Assembly: GCF_003606385.1 (NCBI RefSeq)
Contig: NZ_CP032514.1
Span: 1,178,001-1,242,000 of the forward strand
DNA from: Actinomyces lilanjuaniae
GTDB lineage: Bacteria > Actinomycetota > Actinomycetes > Actinomycetales > Actinomycetaceae
Direction of reading: 5' to 3'
Length of the DNA: 64,000 bases
Position numbers and translations under genes: made by a program. Positions 38,983 to 49,913 of this stretch are shown here, in pieces. The notes under the pieces are model-generated. The model searched no databases, had not been told where the DNA came from, and saw only the letters and a program-made list of their open reading frames with translations. Position 1 is the stretch's first letter, and the number at the start of each line of letters is the position of its first letter.

Positions 38983-41900
38983 ATGGGTAGCACGACGGGT
39001 AGCACGGCAGGAGCCAGCAGCACCAGGGGCGGGACCGGTGACGACTTCGTCCACCTCCACGTCCACACCGACTACTCCATGCTCGACGGCGCGGGCAAGA
39101 TCCAGGACTACGTGGCTGAGGCCAAGCGCCTGGGCCAGCCTGCCCTGGCCATCACCGACCACGGCTACATGTTCGGCGCCTACGAGTTCTACGCTGCCGC
39201 CAGAAAGGCCGGGATCAAGCCCATCATCGGGGTCGAGGCCTACATGACCCCGGGCACCTCCCGCTTCGACCGGACCCGCGTGTTCTGGGGGGAGGAGTCC
39301 CAGCGCGGCGACGACGTCTCCGCCCGTGGCTCCTACACCCACATGACCCTGCTGGCCCGCAGCAACGAGGGCCTGAGCAACCTCATGCGCATGGACTCCT
39401 ACGGCTCCCTGGAAGGGCAGTGGGGCAAGGCGCCCCGTATCGACCGCGAGCTGCTGAGCCGCTACTGCGCTGGCCTCATCGGCTCCACCGGCTGCCCCTC
39501 CGGGGAGGTCCAGACCCGCCTGCGCCTGGGGCAGTGGGAGGAGGCCCGCCGCTGCGCCGCCGAGCTCCAGGACATCTTCGGGCGCGACTACTTCTACGTC
39601 GAGCTCATGGACCACGGCCTGGAGATCGAGCGCCGCGTCACCAAGGACCTGCTGCGCCTGGCCAAGGAGCTGGGTGCCCCGCTCCTGGCCACCAACGACT
39701 CCCACTACGTGCGCCCCGAGCACCGAGAGATCCAGGACGCCATGCTGTGCATCAACTCCGGCTCGGTGCTCACCGACCCTGACCGCTTCAGGTTCGACGG
39801 CGACACCTACTACCTGCGCCCGGGCCGCGAGATGCGCGAGCTCTTTGCTGAGATGCCCCAGGCCTGCGACAATACGCTCCTTGTTGCTGAACAGTGCGAC
39901 GTCTCCTTCACCACCGTGGACGAGGGAGCCTCCTTCATGCCGGTCTTCCCCGTTCCGAAGGGGGAGACCATGGAGTCCTGGTTCGTCAAGGAGTGCTGGC
40001 GCGGTATGGACGCCCGCTTCCACGGCGACGTCCCCGAGGACTGCCGCAAGCAGGCCGAGTACGAGATCGACGTCATCGTCCAGATGGGCTTCCCCGGCTA
40101 CTTCCTGGTGGTGGCCGACTACATCAACTGGGCCAAGGCCCAGGGTATCCGCGTGGGCCCGGGGCGCGGGTCGGGGGCTGGCTCCATGGTCGCCTACGCC
40201 ATGGGTATCACTGAGCTCAACCCCCTCAAGCACGGGCTGATCTTCGAGCGCTTCCTCAACCCCGAGCGCATCTCCATGCCCGATATCGACGTCGACTTCG
40301 ACGAGCGCAGGCGCGACGAGGTCATCGAGTACGTCAAGGAGAAGTACGGGGACGACCGGGTCAGCCAGGTGGTGACCTACGGTGTCATCAAGGCCAAGCA
40401 GTCGCTCAAGGACTCCTCGCGTGTCATGGGCTACCCCTACGCGGTGGGGGACCGCCTGACCAAGGCGATGCCACCCACCATCATGGGCAAGGACATCTCC
40501 ATCAAGGGTATCTTCAACCCCGAGGACGAGCGCTACGGCGAGGCCGAGGAGTTCCGCAGGCTCCACGCCGACGACACCGACGCCCAGCGCATCGTCGAGC
40601 TGGCCAAGGGGCTGGAGGGCATGACCCGTCAGTGGGGGTGCACGCCTGCGCCGTCATCATGTCCTCCCAGACGCTGACCGACATCATCCCCATGATGCAG
40701 CGCCTCCAGGACGGAGCCTTCATCACCCAGTTCGACTACCCCACCTGTGAGCACCTGGGCCTGCTCAAGATGGACTTCCTGGGGCTGCGCAACCTTACCG
40801 TCATCTCCGACGCCCTGGACAACATCGTCGCCAACGGCAAGGAGCCCCTGGACATCGACCACGTCGAGCTCGACGACCGGCCCACCTATGAGATGCTCTC
40901 CCGTGGGGAGACCTTGGGCGTCTTCCAGCTCGACGGCGGCGGTATGCGCACCCTGCTGCGGCTGATGAAGCCGGACAACTTCGAGGACATCTCTGCGGTG
41001 GGTGCCCTCTACCGTCCCGGGCCCATGGGGGCGGAGTCCCACACCAACTACGCTCTGCGCAAGAACGGGCTGCAGGAGATCGTCCCCATCCACCCCGAGC
41101 TCAAGGAGGCCCTGGAGCCGATCCTGGGGACCACCTACGGCCTCATCGTCTACCAGGAGCAGGTGATGAAGATCGCCACCGACCTGGCGGGCTTCACCAT
41201 GGGCAAGGCCGACGCGCTGCGCAAGGCCATGGGTAAGAAGAAGATGGACATCCTGGAGACGATGTTCGTCGACTTCGAGGCGGGCATGGTGGAGCGGGGG
41301 TTTTCCAGGGAGTCTGTCAAGGCGCTGTGGGACGTGGTGGTGCCCTTTGCCAAGTACGCCTTCAACAAGGCCCACTCCGCCGCCTACGGCGTGGTGTCCT
41401 ACTGGACGGCCTACCTCAAGGCGCACTATCCCACCGAGTACATGGCCGCCCTGCTGACTTCCCAGAAGGACAACAAGGACAAGCTCGGCGTCTACCTGGG
41501 GGAGTGCCGCCACATGGGGATCACCGTGCTCCCTCCAGACGTCAACGCCTCCCGCGCCCAGTTCACCGCTGACGGCGACGACGTGCGCTTTGGCCTGGCC
41601 GCGGTGCGCAACGTGGGTCTCAACGTGGTCGAGGCGATCGTGGCGGCACGCAGGGACAAGGGCGAGTTCACCAGCTTCGAGGACTTCCTGGACAAGGTGC
41701 CCGCCGTGGTGTGCAACAAGCGCACCATCGACTCCCTTATCAAGGCGGGAGCCTTCGACTCCCTGGGGCGCACCCGTCGCTCCCTCCAGGCCTGCCACGA
41801 GGACCTTGTCGACGAGGTCATCGGGGTCAAGCGCAACGAGGCCGCCGGGCAGTTCGACCTGTTCGCCTCGCTCCTTGACAGCCCGGACGGTGCTGACGGC

Positions 41901-42629
41901 GGCTCGGGCGGCAAAGCCTCCCCGGCCTCCGCCGCAGCCGCCTTCGGCTCGGGGCCGGTCTTCTCCTCGGAGGTTCCCAGCCTGCCGGAGTGGGACAAGA
42001 AGGACAAACTGGCCTACGAGCGCGAGATGCTGGGTCTCTACGTCTCCGACCATCCGCTCATGGGTCTGGAGGGCGTGCTGGGCCGCCTGGCCGACCGGGA
42101 GATCGCCGAGCTCCACGAGGACGACGCCCTGCCTGACGGCGCGGTGGTTACTGTCGCCGGGCTCATCACCTCTCTGACGCGCAAGACCACCAAGCAGGGC
42201 AATCTGTGGGCGATCGCCCAGGTGGAGGACCTGGCGGGCAGTGTGGAGGTGCTGTTCTTCCCCCAGACCTACCAGACGGTCTCTACCATGCTGGCTCCGG
42301 ACACGGTGGTGACGGTGCGCGGACGCCTCAACCGCCGGGACGGCCAGACTGCGCTGTACGCCCAGGAGATGACGATCCCCGACGTCTCCAGCGCCACCCA
42401 CGAGGCCGTCCTCATCACCCTGCCTACCAACCGGTGCACCGGGCCCCTGGTGGAGCAGTTCAAGGACGTCCTGGTGCGTCACCCCGGGATGTCCACCGTG
42501 CGCCTGACCCTGACCAGCCCGGGGCGGGAGGTTCGCACCCAGCTGGACGCCTCCCTGCGGGTGGAGGCCTCACCGGCCTTCTACTCCGATATCAAGGCCC
42601 TGCTGGGGCCGGGGTGCCTGCGGCGCTGA
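38983..42629 (+). CDS. dnaE: DNA polymerase III alpha subunit, frameshifted as sequenced
   Basis: Replicative polymerase of the C family. It has the N-terminal PHP domain (FVHLHVHTDYSMLDGAGK), palm motifs GPGRGSGAGSMVAYAM and MPDIDVDFDERRRDEV with catalytic aspartates, KYAFNKAHSAAYGVVSYWTAYLKAHYP, and an OB domain near VVTVAGLITSLTRKTTKQGNLWAIAQVED. The frame breaks in the G run 40634-40638: one more G turns MTRQW-GCTP into MTRQWGVHACAVIMSSQ, giving 1215 residues, normal for DnaE1. The gene is essential, so this is almost certainly a base-calling error. Its 3' end overlaps the convergent S4 gene by 38 bp. Confidence 0.95.
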
Positions 42630-42933
42630 CCTCCACCACGGCGGCTACCGGGCCGGAAGGCAGGTCGACCACCACCACGTCGCCGTCATCGAGGTGATGG
42701 CCACGCCGGGTCTCCGTGACGGCGTTGACGGTGACGTCGCCCGCCTGGACCGCCGCGCGCGCCTGCGCCCCGTCCCGGACCAGGTCGGCGAGCTTGAGGA
42801 ACTGCCCCAGGCGGATGCGGCCCTGCACCGGGACCCGGAGCAGGTGAGGAACAGGCGGGCAGGACGGCGAAGGCCGCGATGAGGTCCTTGATGATGAGGG
42901 CTGTTGTGTCACGGTGGCCATCATCGCAGACAC
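42592..42933 (-). CDS. S4-domain RNA-binding protein
   Basis: Small protein with an S4 RNA-binding fold: IRLGQFLKLADLVRDGAQARAAVQAGDVTVNAVTETRRGHHLDDGDVVVV. It resembles the YbcJ/YaaA group of stand-alone S4 proteins. The first 35 residues of the open frame (Ser/Pro-rich) do not look like the family, and a frame error or a different start is possible, so the true N-terminus is unsure. It is convergent with dnaE and overlaps its end. Confidence 0.6.
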   Translation of the reverse strand: MSAMMATVTQQPSSSRTSSRPSPSCPPVPHLLRVPVQGRIRLGQFLKLADLVRDGAQARAAVQAGDVTVNAVTETRRGHHLDDGDVVVVDLPSGPVAAVVEVSAAGTPAPAGP

Positions 42934-43138
42934 CTCCCAGGCGCGTCGCGGGCCGGTCCGCCTGCTCCTGCGGGCTGGCGACGGGTTGGTGGCTGGGCGG
43001 CGAGTTGTCGGTGCCGCAGAGCGGGCTCTTCCTCACCCTGGAATATCCTGGGAACCAGGTAGCAGGCAGTTCAGGGAAGGGAGACTGCGATATGGTGACG
43101 GTATCAGCCGTGCTGAGAAAATACTGAGGAGTATCGGT

Positions 43139-45142
43139 ATGCGTCGTCTTGCCGCCAGCACCGTGGTCCTGCTCCTGGTCCTGGCTCTTCCGTCCCTGAC
43201 CGCCACCTGCCTGCTCGCCTCCCCGGCTGCGGCTGAGCCCGGGGGAACCACGATCCACGTCTCGGCCCGCAGCGGCTCCGACGACACCGGGGACGGGACG
43301 TCTGACAGCCCGCTTCGCACCCTCTCCGCTGCGCTCCAGGCGGCCTCGCACGGGGATGTCATTGAGCTTGCGGACGGCACCTACCGCGAGGGGGAGCTGG
43401 TTGTGAGCACATCGGTGACGGTGCGAGCCGCCGCAGGTGCCAGCCCGGTCCTGTCAGGGGCGGTCGTGCCCTCCTCCTGGACCCAGGCGGACGGGAGGTG
43501 GACGACCTCCGCGGACATGGTTCGGTTCTGCCAGGTGTGCACGGAGAACGCTGACCCTGCGGAGGAGGGGATGGCCGCCTACCCGGAGCAGGTCTTCGTC
43601 GACGGCCAGCCGCTGACGCAGGTGACCAGCCGTGCCGAGGTCACCGCCTCCACCTTCTATGTGGAGGACCCTGAGCCGGTGACGCTCAGGCAGAGCGGGA
43701 ACAACCGTGCCGGGTACAACGCCAGCCCGCACACCGGCGCTTCCTACGTCATCGGTGTCGACCCGCAGGAGCACCACGTAGAGGTGGTGCAGCACTCCCG
43801 GGCCATATCGGTCAGCGCTGACGACGTCACCTTGAGGGGCCTGACCGTCGAGAAGTACTCCCCGGTACAGCGCTGGGACTACGCCGATCCGCAGATCGGT
43901 ACAGCCACGGGCGGGGCCATGGTGGTGACCACCTCCGACAGGGCGGTCGTGGAGGACTCCGTCTTCCGCTACTCGGCGGCCGGCACCGCCCTGGCGGTCT
44001 CCGGCGGCTCGGGCTCGACAGTGACAGGCAGTCGCTTCGAGCGCAACGGCGGGGTCGGGCTGGGCGTCAACTCCTCCAGCAACGTGACTGTTGAGGGCAA
44101 TGTCTTTACCTCCAACAACACCGCCGGCTTCATCACGACCGGCTGCGGGGCGTACTGCACCATCGGCGACACCAAGGTCACCCACTCTACTGCCGTGCGA
44201 TTCGCCTTCAACACTGTTGACTATTCCGGGGCCGAGGCCGACGCCTCCGACCCAACCGTCTTCAGGACCGACCGCAGGGTCGGGGTCTGGTTTGACGAGG
44301 GGGTTATCGGATCCCAGGTCCTGGGCAACTACTTCGTCAATGTTCCAGTGGCGGTCTTCAACGAGGTCTCCTCCGGCAACCTCGTGGCCTCCAACCTCAT
44401 TGAGGGGGCCGGCATAGGAGTTCACATCTCGGGGTCTGACTCCACCAAGGTGTGGAACAACACCGTCTCCCACGCCCTGACCAGCATCGTCGTCCAGGAG
44501 GACTCCCGCTCCGACGGGTGCAACGCCCGCTCCGAGGACGGGACCTGCACTGCCGTGCAGAACTGGAGCGCCAGCCACAGCCTGTCCTGGGACACCACCG
44601 GCACCGAGATCGTTAACAACATCCTGTCCTCGGAGCAGACGACCCCGCTTCCCGGTGACCCGTGGCGCTATGCCGCCATGCTCCAGGTCACCGGTGGTGC
44701 CAACGATGACGGCTCAGGAGCCGTCTACGCAAACGAGATGGTCTCCACGGTTAACTACAACGCCTACTACCGGGACCAGGACACCGATCTGCCGTCGACG
44801 ACGCTGCTGTGGAACTGGGGCGAGGACCTGTCGTCCCAGACCGTCAACGCCCCAACCCTGGCTGAGTTCACTCACAGCCCCCACGTGACGCTGCCCGCGC
44901 GGGAGCAGAACGGGCTGGACCTCCATGGCAGCAGGCAGGACAACCCGCTGCTCGTCAGCGAGTCCCCGGACCCCACAGCCTGGAAGACCTCGGACTTCCG
45001 CCCGGCAGGTCCCGCCCTCGGGTCAGGCCACCCTCTTCCTGACGACGTCGCCCAGGCCCTGGGGACGCAGGCAGGCACCGCGGTGGACCGGGGGGTGCTG
45101 GTCAACGTCGCCTGGCAGGACGGGGCTGGCCAGGGTGCCTGA
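43139..45142 (+). CDS. Secreted right-handed beta-helix protein
   Basis: Exported protein of 667 residues. A signal peptide (MRRLAASTVVLLLVLALP, cleavage near SPAAA-EPG) is followed by a DUF1565-like opening, TIHVSARSGSDDTGDGTSDSPLRTLSAALQAASHGDVIELADGTYRE, typical of pectate-lyase-like beta-helix proteins. Parallel helix turns follow, with repeated short V-x-x-N/S-x-F units such as VTVEGNVFTSNNTAGF. No sorting signal or anchor is visible at the C-terminus. The ATG follows GAGGAG. It is probably a polysaccharide lyase or a carbohydrate-binding protein; the substrate is unknown. Confidence 0.8.
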   Translation: MRRLAASTVVLLLVLALPSLTATCLLASPAAAEPGGTTIHVSARSGSDDTGDGTSDSPLRTLSAALQAASHGDVIELADGTYREGELVVSTSVTVRAAAGASPVLSGAVVPSSWTQADGRWTTSADMVRFCQVCTENADPAEEGMAAYPEQVFVDGQPLTQVTSRAEVTASTFYVEDPEPVTLRQSGNNRAGYNASPHTGASYVIGVDPQEHHVEVVQHSRAISVSADDVTLRGLTVEKYSPVQRWDYADPQIGTATGGAMVVTTSDRAVVEDSVFRYSAAGTALAVSGGSGSTVTGSRFERNGGVGLGVNSSSNVTVEGNVFTSNNTAGFITTGCGAYCTIGDTKVTHSTAVRFAFNTVDYSGAEADASDPTVFRTDRRVGVWFDEGVIGSQVLGNYFVNVPVAVFNEVSSGNLVASNLIEGAGIGVHISGSDSTKVWNNTVSHALTSIVVQEDSRSDGCNARSEDGTCTAVQNWSASHSLSWDTTGTEIVNNILSSEQTTPLPGDPWRYAAMLQVTGGANDDGSGAVYANEMVSTVNYNAYYRDQDTDLPSTTLLWNWGEDLSSQTVNAPTLAEFTHSPHVTLPAREQNGLDLHGSRQDNPLLVSESPDPTAWKTSDFRPAGPALGSGHPLPDDVAQALGTQAGTAVDRGVLVNVAWQDGAGQGA

Positions 45143-45557
45143 CCCGGGGCGACAGCGCCGCGGTGAGGACCTGCAGGGGCCGGCGCAGCCCGAGTCTGCC
45201 GTCGAGGAGGGGCTGGTCCTCCAGGTCGGCTCCCGCTACCCGGTGGGACATCGGGAGCACCTGCTGACCCGGCGCCTGGCCCTGGCCACTGCCCGGGCAC
45301 GTGCCGTCCTCATTGAGGCTGCCAGCCACGGCGAGGTCATGACCTACGGCGAGCTGAGCGAGGCGATATCGGGGATGGTGCTGCCCCGGCACATGGGTCC
45401 TCTGCTCCATATGCTTGGTCATGACTGCGCGGCCCGTGGGGAGCCAGGTCTGCCGTCCCTGGTGGTTACCGCCGCGACCGGGGAGGTGGGGACCCCCGAC
45501 CTGTCCTGGGCACCGCCGGAACGTCAGGCCTGCTGGGACTACTGGGCCCCAAGGTAG
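45135..45557 (+). CDS. Small protein with MGMT-like winged-helix region
   Basis: A 140-residue protein of unknown role. The stretch [57 protein letters not shown] resembles the winged-helix fold of O6-alkylguanine transferase-like and related DNA-binding proteins (GEVxTYGELAxAIG), but the catalytic PCHR motif is absent. The GTG start overlaps the end of the beta-helix gene. It could be a nucleic-acid-binding protein; this is a weak fold-level guess. Confidence 0.6.
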   Translation: MPDPGRQRRGEDLQGPAQPESAVEEGLVLQVGSRYPVGHREHLLTRRLALATARARAVLIEAASHGEVMTYGELSEAISGMVLPRHMGPLLHMLGHDCAARGEPGLPSLVVTAATGEVGTPDLSWAPPERQACWDYWAPR

Positions 45558-45624
45558 GGGAGAGACTAGCCTACGGTGGCGCGCTCGCTCTGGCGGCGGG
45601 GTTGGCCGACGATATCCTGTGCCC

Positions 45625-46979
45625 ATGCTCAGCCGTACCGACCTGCGGGACCTGGACCGTCACACCCGTGACCTGGCGGGGGTGCTCCCTCGTGCCCGCC
45701 TGGACGTCTCCGCCGCCCTGGAGGCCGTCCGGCCGGTCGTCGAGGACGTCCGTGTCCGGGGGGCTGCCGCCCTGCGTGACGCTGCCGAGCGTTTTGACGG
45801 GGTTCGTCCTGAGCACCTGCGGGTCCCGGCTGTGGCCCTGACCCGAGCGCTGGAGGAGCTGGACCCGCAGGTACGTGACGCGCTGCGGCTGGCTATCGAC
45901 CACACCCGCAGCGCTCATGCCGCCCAGCTGCCCACGGAGCGCGTGACCGAGGTCGTGACCGGCGGGACGATCACTCAGCGCTGGGTCCCGGTGCGTCGGG
46001 TAGGGCTCTACGCTCCCGGTGGTCTGGCCGTCTACCCGAGCTCGGTGGTGATGAACGCGGTCGCCGCCCAGGTCGCGGGCGTCGAGCAGGTCGCCCTGGC
46101 CAGCCCCCCCCAGGCCGGGTACGGTGGTCTCCCGCACCCGACGGTCCTGGCCGCGTGCGCTCTCCTGGGTGTGACCGAGGTCTACGCCGTCGGCGGTGCC
46201 CAGGCGGTCGCGATGTTTGCCTACGGTGCTTCTGCTGACACGGACACCGACCGTGGCGCCGGGACGGCTCGCTCCTGTGCGAGGCGGTCGACGTAGTCAC
46301 GGGCCCGGGAAACATCTACGTCGCAGCGGCCAAGCGGGCGGTACGCGGTGTGGTCGGCACCGATGCCGAGGCCGGTCCCACCGAGATTGCCGTGCTGGCT
46401 GACGCCACCGCGGACCCGGAGTACGTGGCCGCGGACCTGCTCTCCCAGGCTGAGCACGACCCGAGCGCGGGCAGCGTGCTGGTCACCGACTCCGTTGAGC
46501 TCGCTGATGCGGTGGACGCGGCGCTGCGTCGCCGTCTGGCCGGTACCCGGCACGCTGAGCGCGCTGCCACCGCCCTCAGCGGCCCCCAGTCCGGCACCCT
46601 TCTGGTGCGTGACCTGGACCAGGGAGTAGCCGTGGTTGACGCCTACGCTGCCGAGCACCTGGAGATCCACACCGCTGGTGCCCCAGAGGTGGCCCGCCGG
46701 GTACGCAACGCTGGCGCGGTGTTCGTCGGCCCCCACAGTCCGGTACCGCTGGGCGACTACCTGGCAGGTTCCAACCATGTGCTGCCCACCGGCGGGACGG
46801 CCCGCTTTGCCTCGGGACTCAGCGTCATGGCCTTCCTCAGGCCTGTCCAGGTCATCGATTACGACGCCGCGGCGCTGGCGAGCCTGGCCGACCCGCTGGA
46901 GGCCCTGGCCCGGTGCGAGGACCTCCCGGCCCACGCGGAGGCTGTCAGGGCCCGCCAGGGCTATTCTGTGTCGCCATGA
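45625..46979 (+). CDS. hisD: Histidinol dehydrogenase, frameshifted as sequenced
   Basis: Last enzyme of histidine synthesis: it oxidises histidinol to histidine with NAD and zinc. It has [76 protein letters not shown], and the C-terminal block [20 protein letters not shown]. The frame breaks at 46261-46263; one more G gives [20 protein letters not shown] and 451 residues. It is separated from hisC by two genes, unlike the usual hisDCB order. Confidence 0.93.
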
Positions 46980-48475
46980 CAGGGTACTGTGCCCGTCACG
47001 GCCGCCGGGCCGTGACGATGACCAGGCGGACGGCACTGGGACTGGCTGGCCTAGGAACGCTACCTGCTTTGCTGCCCTCCCGCGCCACGGCTGCGGGACC
47101 CGGGCCTACCGCAGGGGGCCGGGTGGTGCTTCACGTCACGGATGGGACCGGGGCCGCCCTGGACCTGAAGGGCGTGCGTGCCGTGCAGTCCAACGGTGTC
47201 GGTGAGGACGGCTACGACGACGTCCTGCTGGACGCGAGCACGTTGACCGTGGTCACCCCCTGGCCTCTTCAGGAGGCCGCCGGGACAGGGGTCTGCCTGG
47301 ACCTTCCTGCTGGGGGACCCTACGTCCTGTCCCTGTCCTGGCCGACCAGCCACGGGTACTCCGCCCTCATGGCCGACCTGCCTGGTCCCGGTGAGTACGA
47401 CCTCCTGGAGCTGGCCGCCTCTTCGCTGCACGGCAGGCAGGAGGCGGGCGTGGCGGCACTGGGTGTGGAGGCCAGCGCGGGGCTCCTCGCCAGCCGGGCC
47501 AGGGCGCAGGAGGCTCTGGAGGCCTGCGGCAGCGCCGTCTCCTGGACCCAGCGAGGCACCTGGTCGCGTATGGCCCTGGAGGCCGCCAGCTCGGCTCAGT
47601 TCCTCCTGGACCAGGAGCTGGCAGCCCGGGGTCCGCAGGACGCCGTGGTAGGCGTGACCCTGACCCGTCCTCCCTCACAAGTCGAGCTGGCCTCCCTGGT
47701 GGGACCCCAGGGGCCCACGGGTGGGGTGCGGCGGCTGGCGGCGCGCATGGTGGTGCTCGACCCGTCCGACCCTGTTGAGACGGCGGGGTGGAAGGAGGTG
47801 GTCGCCGAGCTGCACCGTCACGGCGCCCTCGCCGTAGGGCAGGTCTGTGACTCCCAGCTGATGGGCTCCGTGGACGGGGATGCCTGGAAGGAGCGGGTGG
47901 ACGCTCTGCTTGATGCGCTGCCGGGTACCGACGTGTGGGAGGTGGGCAACGAGCTCGGCGGGGACTGGCTGGGAGACAGCGCGGTGTCCCGCACCACCTA
48001 CGCCGCACGCCAGGTTCGTGACAGGACCGGTGCCCAGACGCTGCTCACGCTGTACTACCAGCTGGGCCAGGGCAGCCCGGAGGGCTCGGTGTTCACCTTT
48101 CTTGCCGACCAGGTGGGGGAGGACCTGCGGGATCTGGTAGACGTGGTCGGCTTGTCGGTCTACCCCCAGCTCCACCCCCTGGGGACGGCAGCGGACAGGG
48201 TCCTGGCCACCCTGGAGCAGGCCTGGCCCGCCGCGCAGGTCGCGCTGACCGAGCTCGGCTACGGAGGTGCGGACCTGGATGACGGACCGTGGTGGTTCGG
48301 CTCGTCGAGTAACCTGGCTGCTGCCCGCGAGGCGGTGATCACCCACGCTACCAGCGCCGCTATGGGCCGCGAGACGGCGTGGGGAGCACCGTTTTGGTGG
48401 TACTACCTGGAGGACGAGGCAGGCATGGGAGTCGCCGAGGCGATTGCCGAGGCCGCCCGGGGGACGACTGCCTGA
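46976..48475 (+). CDS. Exported clan GH-A glycosidase-like protein
   Basis: A 499-residue protein with a twin-arginine-like leader: [26 protein letters not shown]. The C-terminal half looks like a TIM-barrel glycosidase of clan [19 protein letters not shown] holds a likely acid/base Glu after Asn, [12 protein letters not shown] is typical of the barrel, and [10 protein letters not shown] holds a likely nucleophile Glu. The N-terminal 200 residues show no family I know. The ATG at 46976 overlaps the hisD stop; an ATG at 47018 sits closer to the arginines. The substrate is unknown, and its place inside the histidine genes is odd. Confidence 0.65.
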   Translation: MTGYCARHGRRAVTMTRRTALGLAGLGTLPALLPSRATAAGPGPTAGGRVVLHVTDGTGAALDLKGVRAVQSNGVGEDGYDDVLLDASTLTVVTPWPLQEAAGTGVCLDLPAGGPYVLSLSWPTSHGYSALMADLPGPGEYDLLELAASSLHGRQEAGVAALGVEASAGLLASRARAQEALEACGSAVSWTQRGTWSRMALEAASSAQFLLDQELAARGPQDAVVGVTLTRPPSQVELASLVGPQGPTGGVRRLAARMVVLDPSDPVETAGWKEVVAELHRHGALAVGQVCDSQLMGSVDGDAWKERVDALLDALPGTDVWEVGNELGGDWLGDSAVSRTTYAARQVRDRTGAQTLLTLYYQLGQGSPEGSVFTFLADQVGEDLRDLVDVVGLSVYPQLHPLGTAADRVLATLEQAWPAAQVALTELGYGGADLDDGPWWFGSSSNLAAAREAVITHATSAAMGRETAWGAPFWWYYLEDEAGMGVAEAIAEAARGTTA

Positions 48476-48678
48476 GCGCCTGCCCCGGAGTCTGCGGGTT
48501 GGTCGGGGTCTGCTGTGACGGGGATCGCCACCACGTCGGGGACAGGGTAGCGTTGGCGGTGGCACCGGGACCGGTGCCTCGTTCAGGGCAGCGCCACGGA
48601 CCTGCTACTACGCCAGCTGCCTTGAGGCCGCTCCGCCGACGCCCCCGCGCGCCTGGCCCTGTCCAGGAAGGATTCCTG

Positions 48679-49884
48679 ATGTCAACGACGATCCGTACCA
48701 CCCACGTGGGCTCCCTGCCTCGTAGCGACGCCCTCCGGCAGGCCAATGCCGACCATGCCGCAGGTGGCCTGGACGCCGCCGGCCTGGCCCAGGTGGTCCA
48801 GGCCGAGACCGCCGAGGTGGTGCGTCGGCAGGCCGATCTCGGCCTGAGCGCCGTCAACGACGGCGAGTACGGCCACGCCATGACCGAGAAGGTCGACTAC
48901 GGGGCCTGGTGGTTCTACACCTTTGAACGCTTCTCCGGGCTGTCCGTCCTCAGCCCCGAGGAGGCGGCGGCATCCAGGCGTCCCACGCCTGCAGGCAAGC
49001 TGGAGCTGGACGCCATGAGCGACCGGCGTGACTGGGTCGCCTTCGCCGAGGCCTATCAGGACCCCACCAGCGGCATCCACCTGGCCAGCGCCCCGCCGCC
49101 TGTGGTCCCGGCCGTCACCGGTGAGCTGTCCTACACCGGGCAGGACGCGGTGGCCCGTGACGTCGCTGCTCTCACCTCAGCCCTGCGCGCCGTGGGCAGG
49201 CCTGTCAGCGACGGGTTCCTGACCGCGGTCTCCCCGGCGGCTGCGGCCCGGATCGGCAACTACTACTACGAGGACGACGAGGCCGCCGTCTGGGCCTGGG
49301 CCCAGGCGCTGCGCGAGGAGTACCTGGCCATCACCGAGGCGGGCCTGACTCTCCAGATTGACGCCCCTGACCTCGCCGAGTCCTGGGACCAGTTCGTCAC
49401 CGAGCCCGACATGGGGGCCTACAGGGACTTCTCCCGGGTCCGTATCGAGGCTCTCAACCACGCCCTGAGCGGGATCGACCCCTCGCAGGTGCGGTACCAC
49501 GTGTGCTGGGGGTCGTGGCACGGTCCCCACTCCACAGATCTGGGGCTTGAGCCGCTCCTCGATCTGGCGGCGATGGTCAGCGCCCACGGCCTGAGCTTTG
49601 AGGCCGCCAACGTCCGGCACGAGCACGAGTGGAAACTCTGGCTGGTCCACGAGCTGCCCGAGGACAGGTACCTGATCCCTGGCGTAGTCTCCCATGCCAC
49701 CAATGTGCTGGAGCATCCCGAGCTGGTGGCCGACCGTATCGAGCGCTTTGCCCGTGCCGTCGGTCCGGACAGGGTGGTGGCCTCCACCGACTGCGGCCTG
49801 GGCGGGCGTGTCCACTCCCAGATCGCCTGGGCCAAGTTGGAGTCCCTGGTGGAGGGCGCCCGCCTGGCCAGCGAGAGGTTCTGA
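48679..49884 (+). CDS. MetE C-terminal-like (cobalamin-independent methionine synthase family) protein
   Basis: Stand-alone catalytic-domain protein of the MetE/YxjG type, 401 residues against about 750 for full MetE. It opens with TTIRTTHVGSLPRSDAL and carries zinc-ligand candidates in RYHVCWGSWHGPH and ASTDCGLGGRVHS. The barrel fold is indicated by LTLQIDAPDLAESWDQ. Such short members transfer methyl groups to thiols, but the methyl donor varies and may not be methyltetrahydropteroyl-triglutamate. The ATG follows AGGAAGG. It lies between hisD and hisC without an evident link to histidine. Confidence 0.82.
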   Translation: MSTTIRTTHVGSLPRSDALRQANADHAAGGLDAAGLAQVVQAETAEVVRRQADLGLSAVNDGEYGHAMTEKVDYGAWWFYTFERFSGLSVLSPEEAAASRRPTPAGKLELDAMSDRRDWVAFAEAYQDPTSGIHLASAPPPVVPAVTGELSYTGQDAVARDVAALTSALRAVGRPVSDGFLTAVSPAAAARIGNYYYEDDEAAVWAWAQALREEYLAITEAGLTLQIDAPDLAESWDQFVTEPDMGAYRDFSRVRIEALNHALSGIDPSQVRYHVCWGSWHGPHSTDLGLEPLLDLAAMVSAHGLSFEAANVRHEHEWKLWLVHELPEDRYLIPGVVSHATNVLEHPELVADRIERFARAVGPDRVVASTDCGLGGRVHSQIAWAKLESLVEGARLASERF

Positions 49885-49913
49885 GACCCGTTGCCACCTC
49901 CTAGACTCCTGCC

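Noticed and set aside
38821-40566. A 581-codon open frame on the minus strand opposite dnaE
   Set aside because: It mirrors the strong codon bias of dnaE and has no family features.
40634-40638. Programmed ribosomal frameshift in dnaE
   Set aside because: Similar single-base breaks occur in about ten unrelated genes here and each sits in a G/C run; there is no slippery A or T heptamer and no reason for frameshifting in all of them.
40629-42482. A 617-codon open frame on the minus strand opposite the second half of dnaE
   Set aside because: It is the same kind of shadow, and the dnaE reading on the plus strand is conserved throughout.
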